From assembly GCF_008274625.1 (NCBI RefSeq), contig NZ_VTRU01000004.1:310001-374000 (forward strand): a DNA stretch of 64,000 nucleotides. Direction: 5' to 3'. Of the stretch, positions 9,201 to 16,440 are shown one piece after another. The DNA is from Chryseobacterium panacisoli. Its GTDB lineage: Bacteria; Bacteroidota; Bacteroidia; Flavobacteriales; Weeksellaceae. The translations under genes and the position numbers were made by a program. A model generated the notes under the pieces. That model saw only the letters and a program-made list of their open reading frames with translations. It ran no database searches and was not told the DNA's origin. Positions within the stretch are counted from its first letter, which is position 1; the number at the start of each line of letters is the position of its first letter.

Positions 9201-9960
9201 GGAAGATACAGAAAGAGAATATAACAGAGCCAGAATTTCTAAATTCAACTTTGCACCTTCTATCTCTCAAAAGAGCTGGATGAATCTGAGCCATCAGTTT
9301 CAACTGACTTTTGAAGATAATAAAGTACAGAGAAAAGCTGACCGTTTCATTAATCAGTCACCGGATGTAAGACCAGGCGTATTTGACAGCCAGCAGTTTG
9401 TAGGAGCCAATTACACATTTGGTTACAAAAATGCAGATAATATGGCTTTCCCTACTCTTGGACTGGAATTTATGCTGAATGCTGATTGGAAAGCAACCCT
9501 TTCTGACTTTAATAAAAACTTCCTGACTTTAAAAGGAAAACTTGCCATTGATCACAGAATTGATAAAAAAGGAAAATTTGTTTTTGCCAATGCCAGCAAT
9601 GTCATGTGGATGAATAACAATAATTTTGAATTCTATCAGGCAGCTGCTATTGGGGGCAATAATGGGATGAGAGCTTTCAGAAACGAAAGATTCTCAGGAA
9701 GATCTTATTTTACCAATAATTCAGAAATACGATGGGATTTCGGAAGGGTAAGAAACAATATTGTTCCTGCAAATATGGGAATCCTTATCGGATATGATAT
9801 CGGCCGTGTATGGAATGACGGTGAAAATTCCAGAAAATGGCACCAATCTGCCGGTGCCGGTGTATGGCTGAGCATTGTAGAAATGATGTCCGCAAGACTT
9901 AATTATTTCTATGGCTCAGATGGCGGAAGACTTTCTGCAGGGATAGGAATGAAGTTTTAA
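6244..9960 (+). CDS. Exported metallophosphoesterase with kinase-like middle and outer-membrane barrel C-terminus
   Basis: This 1238-residue protein starts with a signal sequence ending in a lipobox-like LYSCAT. Residues about 50-360 are a calcineurin-type metallophosphoesterase: IGDAGN, LGDNIYPNG, GNHDWYNG, ALHHP and SGHDH are its metal-binding blocks. Residues about 455-650 look like a diverged atypical kinase: a beta-strand pair SLRLKSADGQEFVMRGV (460-476), GDWDRHSDQW (615-624, resembling a D-x-D-R-H-x-x-N catalytic loop) and KDRDQAF (642-648, resembling the metal-binding Asp block). From about residue 900 to the end, alternating aromatic beta strands ending in SAGIGMKF suggest a surface-antigen/BamA-TamA-like outer-membrane barrel. 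The phosphoesterase call is firm, the barrel likely, the kinase resemblance tentative. The gene is divergent from the HD gene with only 26 bases between. Confidence 0.8.
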   Translation: MNLSFKTHLKNTSIVLRTVMSAGVLYSCATYNVQKGKNLFEVKDSEIKSENDFKLFLIGDAGNADEPQAQKTLSLLKSKLDSADSNSMLIFLGDNIYPNGMPKETDKEYASAKEKLENQLAITKNFKGKTLVIPGNHDWYNGLEGLNTQEGLVKTYLNDKKAFLPKNGCPIDDINVSKDIKLIAVDTEWVIANWDNYPGINKNCNIKTREDFFTEFKDLIIKNQGKKIIIALHHPIISSGTHAGFNSAKSHLFPLKSKVPVPGVASLINILRSSSGASPEDINNQHYADLANRLKSIVQDNENIIFVSGHDHNLQYHEDGNLRQIISGAGSKTDPSTIIEKTDFSYGGSGFAVLNFRKDESTDVEYFSTKDAQLQKLTHISVISKPDVFVNNFPNSFPQTFSSTIYPVQLTQKRKFYRWLWGDHYRSYYGIPIEAPTANLSELNGGYIPFREGGGNQSNSLRLKSADGQEFVMRGVKKSAIRFLNNMAFQKSTLGEELADTFPEKFLLDFYTTNHPFTPFTIGNMSEKLNIFHSNPKLYYIPKQQALGRYNENYGDEMYMIEERFSSDPKTLAYLNNAKDIVSTDDVLKNLSKSNKYSVDRESYIRARLFDMLIGDWDRHSDQWKWAEYEEGDKVVYKPIPKDRDQAFSKYDGAAFKLIMNVPAIRHMKTFTEDISSVKWLAMEPYPMDLVFLKGADQTEWETQAKYIQEHLTDADIDDAFHNLPKEVQDDTIAEIQRKLKVRKTKLQNYAAQYYDVLQKKVPLAGTVNPDKFVITKNGHSVLVQQYKLGKNKDQNELVFEKTYHDSKTKELWIYGLEDDDIYEVTGTGNPKMNIRLIGGYNHDTYNVADGRKVKIYDFKSQKNTYNAGNATKNITDDYDINSYNYKHPKYNSVAGYPNLDYNPDDGVIVGVLANYTVNNFIRDPYTQKHSLKANFYTATAGFSLTYKGIFKKAISGWDLNLDAFYTTPRFSQNFFGLSNESEYDKEDTEREYNRARISKFNFAPSISQKSWMNLSHQFQLTFEDNKVQRKADRFINQSPDVRPGVFDSQQFVGANYTFGYKNADNMAFPTLGLEFMLNADWKATLSDFNKNFLTLKGKLAIDHRIDKKGKFVFANASNVMWMNNNNFEFYQAAAIGGNNGMRAFRNERFSGRSYFTNNSEIRWDFGRVRNNIVPANMGILIGYDIGRVWNDGENSRKWHQSAGAGVWLSIVEMMSARLNYFYGSDGGRLSAGIGMKF

Positions 9961-9997
9961 AAACAACCAATTTAATGCATTCTATTCATATATTCAA

Positions 9998-10030
9998 AAA
10001 CCCCACAGATTTCTCCGTGGGGTTTATTTT
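9998..10030. terminator. Bidirectional terminator between convergent genes
   Basis: AAACCCCAC at 9998-10006 pairs with GTGGGGTTT at 10017-10025. A-rich sequence precedes it and T-rich sequence follows, so it can serve both the phosphoesterase fusion gene and the lipoprotein gene facing it. Confidence 0.8.
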
Positions 10031-10035
10031 ATTTT

Positions 10036-10854
10036 TTATGGTATTGGAAAGTATAATAATACCTGTCCGTTGGTATCGTATTTATAATTCCATATTTTTG
10101 TTGATGTTTTTGGAGGAATATTTCCATTAGCCGGATTTAAATTTTCAGTAACAGAGACTTTTTTTCTGAAATTATTAGCAGATAAGCTTTTCTCATACAA
10201 ATCATTATTGAGCAGATAAAGTTTTTTAAATGGATTTGCAGCATTATCAAAATCAGAATATGTAATCGTAGTCAACTTATTATCTATTCCACCTATTCTT
10301 TCTATGAGCTCGCTTTTAATAAGGTTATTGTTGCTATAATAATAGGTCGTGAAATATTCGTAACCACCAGGACCTTCAAATTTCCAGTAAATCTTTTTTA
10401 ATTTATCCTGTTCATAAGTATAAGTTTTGGTATCAGCTACAGAACCGGGGCCAGTTACATTATTTACGTAATAATGCTCTTGTTTTACAGGCCTGTTATT
10501 CTCCATGGTAAAACGATACTCATGATAGCCTTGAAAGTTGACTCCTTCCAATTCACTTACGATAACTTTATTATTGCTGTAAGACAGTGTAGTAATCTTA
10601 TCGGGGAAAAACATATCCTCCATCTGCATAAATATTTTATAAAATCTTCCTTTGACATTGGTTAAATTTCCATTTTCAAAGGTAAATTCATAAAATTCTT
10701 TAGGATTAGGTGTTCCGACACCATCTACCCCATAAGCATAAGCTTTTTCAGTTTGTATAACTGGAGGCGGTGGTGGAGTGTCTGCCGGGATGTCATCACT
10801 GCTGCTGCATGAAAACAGACTTAATGCAACTGAAATGTAAAACAATTTTTTCAT
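10036..10854 (-). CDS. Putative lipoprotein, paralogue of the next upstream gene
   Basis: This 272-residue protein has a signal peptide with lipobox (LSLFSCSSSDD, Cys at about 16) followed by an acidic/Pro linker, so it is expected to be a lipoprotein at the cell envelope. The body has repeated beta-strand patterns (YTYEQDKLKKIYW, YYYSNNNLIKSE) of the kind seen in YD-like repeat lipoproteins of Bacteroidota. The C-terminal third, from TYSDFDNAANPFKKLYL to NGQVLLYFP, is nearly the same as in the neighbour at 11010-11807, showing a tandem duplication. I do not recognise a function. Confidence 0.75.
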   Translation of the reverse strand: MKKLFYISVALSLFSCSSSDDIPADTPPPPPVIQTEKAYAYGVDGVGTPNPKEFYEFTFENGNLTNVKGRFYKIFMQMEDMFFPDKITTLSYSNNKVIVSELEGVNFQGYHEYRFTMENNRPVKQEHYYVNNVTGPGSVADTKTYTYEQDKLKKIYWKFEGPGGYEYFTTYYYSNNNLIKSELIERIGGIDNKLTTITYSDFDNAANPFKKLYLLNNDLYEKSLSANNFRKKVSVTENLNPANGNIPPKTSTKIWNYKYDTNGQVLLYFPIP

Positions 10855-11009
10855 GGTTGGTTAGTTTATTTTTTATAAAAATATACAATTTAGTTTTAAA
10901 AAGATATTCATTAAGTTCTCAATATGAAAGACAACTCATATATTGTCATTATCCTTACTTTGCAATACAAACGTCAATTAACTTTGTAACATCTGACATT
11001 CATGATCTG

Positions 11010-11807
11010 TTAAAATGGAAAATATAACAATACCTGCCCGTTGGCATCGTAATTATAAGTCCATTTTGATTTTGATATTCCAGGCTGAGGAGGTATGCCT
11101 CCAGGATACTCTGCATATTCAATAACTGATTCCTTAGCTCTAAAATTATTTTTTGATAAACTTTTTTCGTAAAAGTCATCATTGACCAGATATAATTTCT
11201 TAAATGGATTTTTAGCATTGTCAAAATCTGAATACACGGTAGTTGTAAACTGCTTATTCTTACCTGATGTCTTTTCTAAAGTTTCGCTTTTAGAAAGGTT
11301 ATTATTCCCATCAAAATAATACGTGGCAAAAAGTTCCTGATATCCTCGCTTTGTATATACATTTATTGTATTGGCTCCATAGGTATAGGTTCTTGACATT
11401 TCCAGTTCGGCATCAGTTCCATTCTTATAATACTGTTCAGCCTTAATGGGTCTGTTATTTTCCATCAGATAAGAAGTCGTTCTATAACCAGAAGTTGTTT
11501 CTGTTTCAAGGTAATCTATCTGTACCTTATTGTTTGTATAAGTTAACTGAGTAATTACATTAGGATAAAAAAATTGGTAATTAGCTGATACATTATAGTT
11601 TCTGCCAAGCATTTTCTTTAAAAGTCCATTTTCATAGAAAAACTGATAGTATTTTTCAGGACTGGCAAATGTTGAGCGCTGGTCCATCTCAAAAATATAC
11701 CCTTTATCGGGTTGTAAATCTTCAGTTTGAATTTCAGTTACAACGTCATCATTAGTACTGCAAGAGAATAGACCTAGTACTAACAAAATATAAAAAAATT
11801 TCTTCAT
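11010..11807 (-). CDS. Putative lipoprotein, paralogue of the downstream gene
   Basis: This 265-residue protein starts MKKFFYILLVLGLFSCSTND, a lipoprotein signal peptide with Cys at about 16. It aligns along its whole length with the product of 10036-10854, most closely in the last 90 residues (VYSDFDNAKNPFKKLYL, EKSLSKNNF, NGQVLLYFPF). The two genes are 155 bases apart on the same strand and were probably produced by tandem duplication. The beta-rich body contains short strand-turn units rich in Tyr and Asn. Function unknown. The ATG fits the signal peptide, so the start is well supported. Confidence 0.75.
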   Translation of the reverse strand: MKKFFYILLVLGLFSCSTNDDVVTEIQTEDLQPDKGYIFEMDQRSTFASPEKYYQFFYENGLLKKMLGRNYNVSANYQFFYPNVITQLTYTNNKVQIDYLETETTSGYRTTSYLMENNRPIKAEQYYKNGTDAELEMSRTYTYGANTINVYTKRGYQELFATYYFDGNNNLSKSETLEKTSGKNKQFTTTVYSDFDNAKNPFKKLYLVNDDFYEKSLSKNNFRAKESVIEYAEYPGGIPPQPGISKSKWTYNYDANGQVLLYFPF

Positions 11808-11845
11808 GGTTATTTAAATTGAATGTAAAAATAAGAAGAAGATAT

Positions 11846-12718
11846 CTAAAAAGAAAACGTATACACATTTCCCCCTTCATCCTTCCCTTTCTCATCAGCA
11901 ATCATTACTGTTTTATCATCCAGAAAAACAATAGCTTCCTTCTGGGAATTATGGTTCAGTGGAATTTTCTGAATTTTTGCAGCACTGAAATCGTTGGCTG
12001 TAAAGCCTGTAAGAACGTGTACATTTTTATGCGTCAGCAATACAATTTTATCCTTTGTACTGTTGATCGTAGCTGAAGTAATGGCTGCATCATTATAACC
12101 ACCCTGAAGTTTTAGTCTTCCTACCAGCTTTGCTTCAAAATCACCTTCTTTATTAGGTACCTGGAATACAAGGAAAGTTCCATCAAAACCCTTACTTCTG
12201 TTTTTTGTGAATAAGTAGAAGTTGCCATCCATTTCTACAAAAGCCTCACAATCGTACAACAGGTTCGATTTTTTTGGTGGAAACTCCGTCTGCCCCTGGT
12301 AGTGGAATTTTGTAGTCTGAACGACCTTTGTTGTTGTCTGTGTACTGTTGGTAAGATCAGTTTTTAAAATCGCAAGATCGGTACGGTTATTATCATTGTT
12401 GCCAAAATCTCCAATATAAATATTTCCCTGAGCATCTGATATGATGTCTTCCCAGTCTGTATTTTCTATATTTTCTACAGGAACTTTTGCCAACATTTCA
12501 CCTTTATCATTGATGCCGTATACTGCATTTTTATTCCCTCTGTCTTCTATCACCCAAATGATCTTCTTATCTTTTGATAAAGCAATTCCGGAGACTTCCT
12601 TCAACTTTTTCGGTAAGGAAAACTGGACTTTTAGCTCATCCTCGTTAGTTGGAGAATTCTGAGCTTTTGGATTGCAGCTCAATAAAAGTAAAGCAGGTAA
12701 TATAAGAAAACGTAACAT
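11846..12718 (-). CDS. Lipoprotein with beta-propeller-like (SdiA-regulated-type) repeats
   Basis: This 290-residue protein has a signal peptide and lipobox (LPALLLLSCNPKAQ). The body contains several strand repeats with the flavour of six-bladed propellers: KELKEVSGIALSKDKK-like start (LKEVSGIALSKDKKIIWVI), WEDIISDAQGNIYIGDFGNN, then LYDCEAFVEMDGNFYLFTKN and NSQKEAIVFLDDKTVMIADE. The VSGIA...D.GN.Y.GD pattern resembles the SdiA-regulated/NHL-like family; ligand and role are unknown. It lies 38 bases upstream of the paralogous lipoprotein pair on the same strand and may be transcribed with them. Confidence in a real exported protein is high, in the fold moderate. Confidence 0.72.
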   Translation of the reverse strand: MLRFLILPALLLLSCNPKAQNSPTNEDELKVQFSLPKKLKEVSGIALSKDKKIIWVIEDRGNKNAVYGINDKGEMLAKVPVENIENTDWEDIISDAQGNIYIGDFGNNDNNRTDLAILKTDLTNSTQTTTKVVQTTKFHYQGQTEFPPKKSNLLYDCEAFVEMDGNFYLFTKNRSKGFDGTFLVFQVPNKEGDFEAKLVGRLKLQGGYNDAAITSATINSTKDKIVLLTHKNVHVLTGFTANDFSAAKIQKIPLNHNSQKEAIVFLDDKTVMIADEKGKDEGGNVYTFSF

Positions 12719-12774
12719 ATTTATTTTTATTTTTTTAATTGAATATAAGAAACATTAATTGTTCCAATCAGAAG

Positions 12775-13542
12775 TTATGAAAGTTTTTTGGCCTTTTCCC
12801 ACAGAACATCCATTTCTTCCAGAGACATATCTGCCAATTTTAAATCCTGTTCTTCGGCAAGTCCTTCCATCTTTTGAAATCTTGAAATAAATTTCAGATT
12901 GGTTCTTTCCAGAGCAGAATCGGGATTAATTCCTGAAATTCTTGCATAATTGATCAAAGAGAAAAATACATCACCCAGCTCCTGTTCTTTTTTATCCAAA
13001 TCGGTTTCAGCATGAAACTCCTGAATCTCTTCATCTACTTTTTTCCAGGCATCTTCAGCATCATGGAATTCAAAACCGATTCCTTTTACCTTATCCTGAA
13101 TTCTGTAGGCTTTTACCAAACTCGGCAAACTTTTCGGCACTCCTCCTAAAATGGATTTGTTTCCTTCTTTTAATTTTAATTTTTCCCAATTCTGTTTCAC
13201 CTCTTCCTCATCTTTCACTTTAGTATCTCCATAGATATGAGGATGACGGAAAATCAATTTTTCATTAAGGGAATTGATCACATCTGCGATATCAAAGCTT
13301 TCTTTTTCTGAACCAATTTTAGCATAAAAAACCAAGTGAAGCAAAACATCTCCAAGTTCTTTTTTTATTTCCTGCAGATCATTCTGTAAAATTGCATCTG
13401 AAAGCTCATAGGTTTCTTCAAGGGTAAGATGGCGAAGTGACTCTAAAGTCTGTTTTTGATCCCACGGACATTTCTCACGCAGATCATCCATGATATCCAG
13501 TAATCTTCCGAAGGCCTCTAGTTTCTCCTGTTTCGTATTCAT
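12775..13542 (-). CDS. mazG: Nucleoside triphosphate pyrophosphohydrolase MazG
   Basis: This enzyme hydrolyses (d)NTPs to NMP and pyrophosphate, helping to clear damaged or excess nucleotides. The 255-residue protein has two MazG repeats. The N-terminal one shows CPWDQKQTLESLRHLTLEETYELSDAI, with the EExxE metal-binding pattern and the following KKELGDVLLHLVFYA helix; the second repeat shows WKKVDEEIQEFH and KEQELGDVFFSLINYAR. The start chosen is the ATG at 13542 (MNTKQEKLEAF), where the family normally begins; an ATG at 13560 would add six residues. The stop lies 56 bases before the lipoprotein gene start. Confidence 0.93.
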   Translation of the reverse strand: MNTKQEKLEAFGRLLDIMDDLREKCPWDQKQTLESLRHLTLEETYELSDAILQNDLQEIKKELGDVLLHLVFYAKIGSEKESFDIADVINSLNEKLIFRHPHIYGDTKVKDEEEVKQNWEKLKLKEGNKSILGGVPKSLPSLVKAYRIQDKVKGIGFEFHDAEDAWKKVDEEIQEFHAETDLDKKEQELGDVFFSLINYARISGINPDSALERTNLKFISRFQKMEGLAEEQDLKLADMSLEEMDVLWEKAKKLS

Positions 13543-13660
13543 AAGTAATGGAAAATTCAATCTTATACAAATGTAAGGGATATTTTGGGTATGTGGTAGT
13601 GGTTTGGAATGAAAGTTAAGAGTTTGCAGGTATGGAGTACAAGAACGGATCGAGATGATA

Positions 13661-13688
13661 TGTTTAATGTTTAATGTTTAATGTTTAA
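13661..13688 (+). repeat. Four tandem copies of TGTTTAA
   Basis: The heptamer TGTTTAA is repeated four times without a mismatch in non-coding DNA upstream of mazG. The unit length of 7 allows slippage-driven copy-number change. Confidence 0.9.
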
Positions 13689-13739
13689 AGATAAAGACGA
13701 AATTTGAACTCAGTAGAAAATTTCCCTAACCCCTAATCC

Positions 13740-13762
13740 CTGCTACCTATAATCTGTTACCT
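13740..13762 (+). repeat. Dispersed short intergenic repeat, copy 1
   Basis: This 23-base sequence (begins CTGCTACCTATAATCTG) matches 21001-21023 at 20 of 23 positions. Both copies are followed by an A/C-rich CCTAACAAA stretch and lie between genes. Confidence 0.65.
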
Positions 13763-13775
13763 CCCACCTAACAAA

Positions 13776-13810
13776 CAAAAAGCCCTGTCAGAAAATTTCC
13801 TGACAGGGCT
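13776..13810 (-). terminator. Terminator of the DUF5606 gene
   Basis: AGCCCTGTCA at 13781-13790 pairs with TGACAGGGCT at 13801-13810. Read on the minus strand the hairpin is followed by a T-run (the AAAAA just below 13781), 28 bases after the stop codon at 13838. Confidence 0.85.
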
Positions 13811-13837
13811 TCGTATTTTTAATTCAAATTGAATGAA

Positions 13838-14392
13838 TTATCCTTGTTTTCTGTGTGTACTTTTTGGAGCTGATTTTGCAGCTGAAGTAGCTTTTACTTT
13901 TGGTGCAGCAGGTTTTTCTGCTTTTGGAGCTTTTTTAGCTTCTTTTTCAATGTTTAGTTCTTCCGCCGGCTCTCCATCCAAAGTTTCAGGTTCTGCCTTT
14001 ACAAAACTATCAGGAGTAATATATCCCGCTTTATGAAGAACATTGTACCACTGAGCCAATTTCTTGATATCAGAAGAATATACTCTTTCTGTATCATAGT
14101 TAGGTAAAGATGCCAACATAAAATCTTTCAGATCTGCATCAGAAGATTTGTGAGAAATTGTTTCTTTGTAATCGTTGTTTTTAGCAATATTTTCAAAAAC
14201 CTCGAACAAAGGAACTTCTTTTTCAAATGTAAACATGGCAATATTATCCAACAAACTTACCTGGCTTGAGTTTCCAATACTTACTTTTTTCTTACTGGTA
14301 ACATCTTCAATGATGAATCCGTTTCTTAATTGAGAAACTAATTTGTAAAGTCCTGGCTTTCCAGAAATTGAAATTATTTTTTCTAACAGCAT
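13838..14392 (-). CDS. DUF5606 domain protein with Ala/Lys-rich tail
   Basis: This 184-residue cytosolic protein matches the DUF5606 family of Bacteroidota. Residues 1-130 form the conserved part (LLEKIISISGKPGLYKLVSQ, FIIEDVTSKKKVSIG, FMLASLPNYDTERVYSSDIKKLAQWYNVL). The last 45 residues are a low-complexity Ala/Lys/Pro tail (KKAPKAEKPAAPK) ending basic, which may bind nucleic acid, though that is only inference. It lies directly upstream of nothing on its own strand except its terminator, and downstream of def with 75 bases between, so it may be the last gene of a ruvX-def-DUF5606 transcript. Function is unknown. Confidence 0.82.
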   Translation of the reverse strand: MLLEKIISISGKPGLYKLVSQLRNGFIIEDVTSKKKVSIGNSSQVSLLDNIAMFTFEKEVPLFEVFENIAKNNDYKETISHKSSDADLKDFMLASLPNYDTERVYSSDIKKLAQWYNVLHKAGYITPDSFVKAEPETLDGEPAEELNIEKEAKKAPKAEKPAAPKVKATSAAKSAPKSTHRKQG

Positions 14393-14467
14393 AATTTTAT
14401 TTTTTGTAAATTCTGCAATCAGCTCTAAGCTTTTTGCTTTATATTATTTCTTTTATCCTTATTTAAA

Positions 14468-15040
14468 TTATTTTGGAAATCTCATTTTGTAACCAATGTT
14501 TACGTCACCCTGAGAGATTTTTGTCAGCTTACCTTTTACCAGTTTCTTTTTCAGAGCACTCAGATGGTCAGTAAACAATACCCCTTCAATGTGGTCATAT
14601 TCATGCTGAATTACGCGGGCTCTAATATCGGAAAAAGTTTCTGTATGTTTCACAAAATTTTCGTCATAATATTCAATAACGATTGTTCCTTTTCTTTTTA
14701 CATCTTCTCTTATATCCGGAATAGAAAGACAGCCTTCATTGAACTTCCATTCTTCACCGGATTCTTCAAGAATCTGAGCATTAATAAATACTTTTTTGAA
14801 CTCTGCCAACTCATCTTTAATGTCTTCATAATCCTCATCTTCGGCAAGAGGTGTCACATCTATTATAAATACACGGATATCCAAACCGATCTGAGGCGCT
14901 GCAAGACCTATGCCATTTGCGCTGTACATCGTTTCAAACATGTTATCTATCAGTTCCTGTAATTCGGGATAATCTTTGTCTATATCTTTTCCCACTTTTC
15001 TCAAAACAGGATCCCCAAAAGCTCTTATCGGTAAAATCAT
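14468..15040 (-). CDS. def: Peptide deformylase
   Basis: The enzyme removes the formyl group from the N-terminal Met of nascent proteins in the cytosol. All three active-site motifs are present in the 190-residue protein: GIGLAAPQIG (motif 1, about residues 43-52), EGCLSIPD (motif 2, with the metal-ligand Cys) and QHEYDHIEGVLF (motif 3, HExxH). An insertion rich in acidic residues (AEDEDYEDIKDELAEFK) precedes motif 2, as in other Bacteroidota enzymes. Its start overlaps the ruvX stop by four bases (ATGA type), indicating translational coupling. Essential in bacteria. Confidence 0.97.
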   Translation of the reverse strand: MILPIRAFGDPVLRKVGKDIDKDYPELQELIDNMFETMYSANGIGLAAPQIGLDIRVFIIDVTPLAEDEDYEDIKDELAEFKKVFINAQILEESGEEWKFNEGCLSIPDIREDVKRKGTIVIEYYDENFVKHTETFSDIRARVIQHEYDHIEGVLFTDHLSALKKKLVKGKLTKISQGDVNIGYKMRFPK

Positions 15041-15453
15041 CTTAATCTTTGTTCTAAAAAATTCTGCAATATGATGGTTGCACTTACTTTATCTATTAAT
15101 CCTTTTTCCTGCCTCTTTTTTTTGTTTTTTCCACTTTGAGAAATAAAAAACGAAGCCATTTTGGACGTAAATCTTTCATCAAAACGATGGACTGCAATAT
15201 CCGAAAATTCTTTTTTAAATTCTTCAATGAATTTTAAAATATCGGTTTCTACTTCCGAAACGTTTCCTTTCAAATCTATGGGAAGCCCAACTACTACTTC
15301 ATCTACCTTATTCTCATTGAAATATTTTTTCAAAAATTCCATTAAAGAACGGTTCTCTACAGTCTCCAGCCCACTGGCTATAATCTGCATATCATCTGTT
15401 GCAGCGATACCACAACGAGCCTTTCCGTAGTCTATTGCAAGGATTTGTCCCAT
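15037..15453 (-). CDS. ruvX: RuvX/YqgF-type pre-16S rRNA nuclease (putative Holliday junction resolvase)
   Basis: This 138-residue protein belongs to the YqgF/RuvX RNase H-like family, involved in 5' maturation of pre-16S rRNA and formerly annotated as a Holliday junction resolvase. The N-terminal IDYGKARCGIA motif holds the first catalytic Asp, VVVGLPIDLKGNVSE the middle block and HRFDERFTSK the next; the C-terminal VDKVSATIILQ-like stretch (LIDKVSATIILQNFL) holds the last Asp. It overlaps def by four bases. The upstream 115 bases separate it from the divergent sixA-like gene and must contain both promoters. Confidence 0.93.
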   Translation of the reverse strand: MGQILAIDYGKARCGIAATDDMQIIASGLETVENRSLMEFLKKYFNENKVDEVVVGLPIDLKGNVSEVETDILKFIEEFKKEFSDIAVHRFDERFTSKMASFFISQSGKNKKKRQEKGLIDKVSATIILQNFLEQRLR

Positions 15454-15568
15454 AAGTCTGCAAATTTAGTAAAATTTACTGATTTTATTCATAACGCAGT
15501 TTTTTTATATAAATCATGTTTTATTCCATTATTTTTTTTATAATTTTAATCTTCCAAAAAACAATTAT

Positions 15569-16045
15569 ATGAAGAAACTCATCCTCGTAAGACATGCAAA
15601 AAGCGACTGGCCGGAGGAAACGGAGGACTTTGACAGACCATTGGCAGACAAAGGTTTGACAGACGCTATGCACATGTCCAGATTCCTTAAAAATAATAAT
15701 ATTTCCATCGACCATTTTGTGTCAAGCCCCGCGGTACGTGCACTGAATACATGTAAAATTTTTAATCAGGCGTATCAGCTTAACTGCTCTACCGATGAAA
15801 AATTGTATAATCCATCGGAAAGGAGTTTTGAATCTGTAATTTATGACCTGGATGATACCCTGAATTCAGTTGCTTTTTTCTCACATAATAATGGAATTTC
15901 CAATTTTGCCAATTCCATTTCTGAAGATATTTTTCATTTTCCCACGTGCGGAGTCGCTGGTTTTGAAGTAGACTGTGAGTCATGGTCAGAATTTGACGGT
16001 GCCAAAAAGAAACTTCTGTTCTTTTATGAACCGGGGAAAATATAA
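15569..16045 (+). CDS. SixA-like histidine phosphatase
   Basis: This 158-residue protein is a histidine phosphatase superfamily member of the SixA type. The N-terminal LVRHAKSDW carries the RH(A/G) catalytic motif, followed by DFDRPLADKGLTDA, and SSPAVRAL gives the second conserved Arg; the late His is in FFSHNNGIS. SixA of E. coli dephosphorylates phosphohistidine on phosphotransfer proteins; the substrate here is not known. It is divergent from ruvX. The last 20 bases overlap the start of the small remnant at 16026. Confidence 0.88.
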   Translation: MKKLILVRHAKSDWPEETEDFDRPLADKGLTDAMHMSRFLKNNNISIDHFVSSPAVRALNTCKIFNQAYQLNCSTDEKLYNPSERSFESVIYDLDDTLNSVAFFSHNNGISNFANSISEDIFHFPTCGVAGFEVDCESWSEFDGAKKKLLFFYEPGKI

Positions 16046-16310
16046 TCTTACGTCTCTGTTTTTTTATGCAGTTCTATTCACCCTTCTTTTTTCATGCCAG
16101 AAACAGAAGAAATCTTATTTTGAATCGATAGCACTGAATGATATAAAACTCCCGGCTTCTCCCAAACCCGGAAGCTGGCGGTATAACCATGATGAGCATT
16201 TCCAGACATTTGAAGATTTTCAGAAATTAAAAAAAATAAATCTGTACCGTAAACAATATTTTTTTACAGACAAAACATTCTCCTCCATCGGAAAGGTAAC
16301 ATTTTTTTGA
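16026..16310 (+). pseudogene. Truncated archaemetzincin-like lipoprotein remnant
   Basis: From the ATG at 16026 a 94-residue product starts with a signal peptide and lipobox (AVLFTLLFSCQKQ) and continues with IALNDIKLPASPKPGSWRYN and HFQTFEDFQKLKKI. That part resembles the N-terminal region of archaemetzincin-type metalloproteases in Bacteroidota (a PG-W-x-x-H...QTFE pattern). The frame ends at 16310 before any HExxH zinc-binding motif, so the catalytic domain is missing. A copy of the ACGGGCTAAAGCCCGT repeat begins ten bases later. It could still be translated as a short lipoprotein. The family resemblance is from memory and is moderate. Confidence 0.55.
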
Positions 16311-16320
16311 TAGCCAGTGA

Positions 16321-16387
16321 GTTTTGGCTGAAGCCATCATCAGGTGTAAACATAAAAAAACGGGCTAAAGCCCGTTTCTATTGAATT
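16321..16387 (+). repeat. Palindromic dispersed repeat, family 1, copy A
   Basis: The copy has a small hairpin GGCTGAAGCC near its left end, a variable stretch, then the strong hairpin ACGGGCTAAAGCCCGT (16360-16375) followed by TTCTATTGAATT. The last 28 bases are identical to 41274-41301. It sits in non-coding DNA right after the archaemetzincin-like remnant. Confidence 0.85.
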
Positions 16388-16440
16388 ATATCATTTTTAG
16401 AAAAAATCTGCATTATCAGCTCAATCTGCGAGAAAACAAA

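Larger units (their letters stand above)
13561..13837. other. Intergenic region between mazG and the DUF5606 gene
   Basis: No gene is seen. It holds four copies of a 7-base repeat (13661-13688), a 23-base sequence (13740-13762) that recurs before rsmD, and the terminator of the DUF5606 gene (13776-13810). Confidence 0.7.

Noticed and set aside
10920..11009. A small gene between the two paralogous lipoprotein genes
   Set aside because: No frame with a credible start and composition was found; the short open frames cross the 3' ends of the neighbours.
13661..13688. A CRISPR array or phage attachment site
   Set aside because: The units are only 7 bases with no spacers and no cas or integrase gene nearby; it is a simple tandem repeat.
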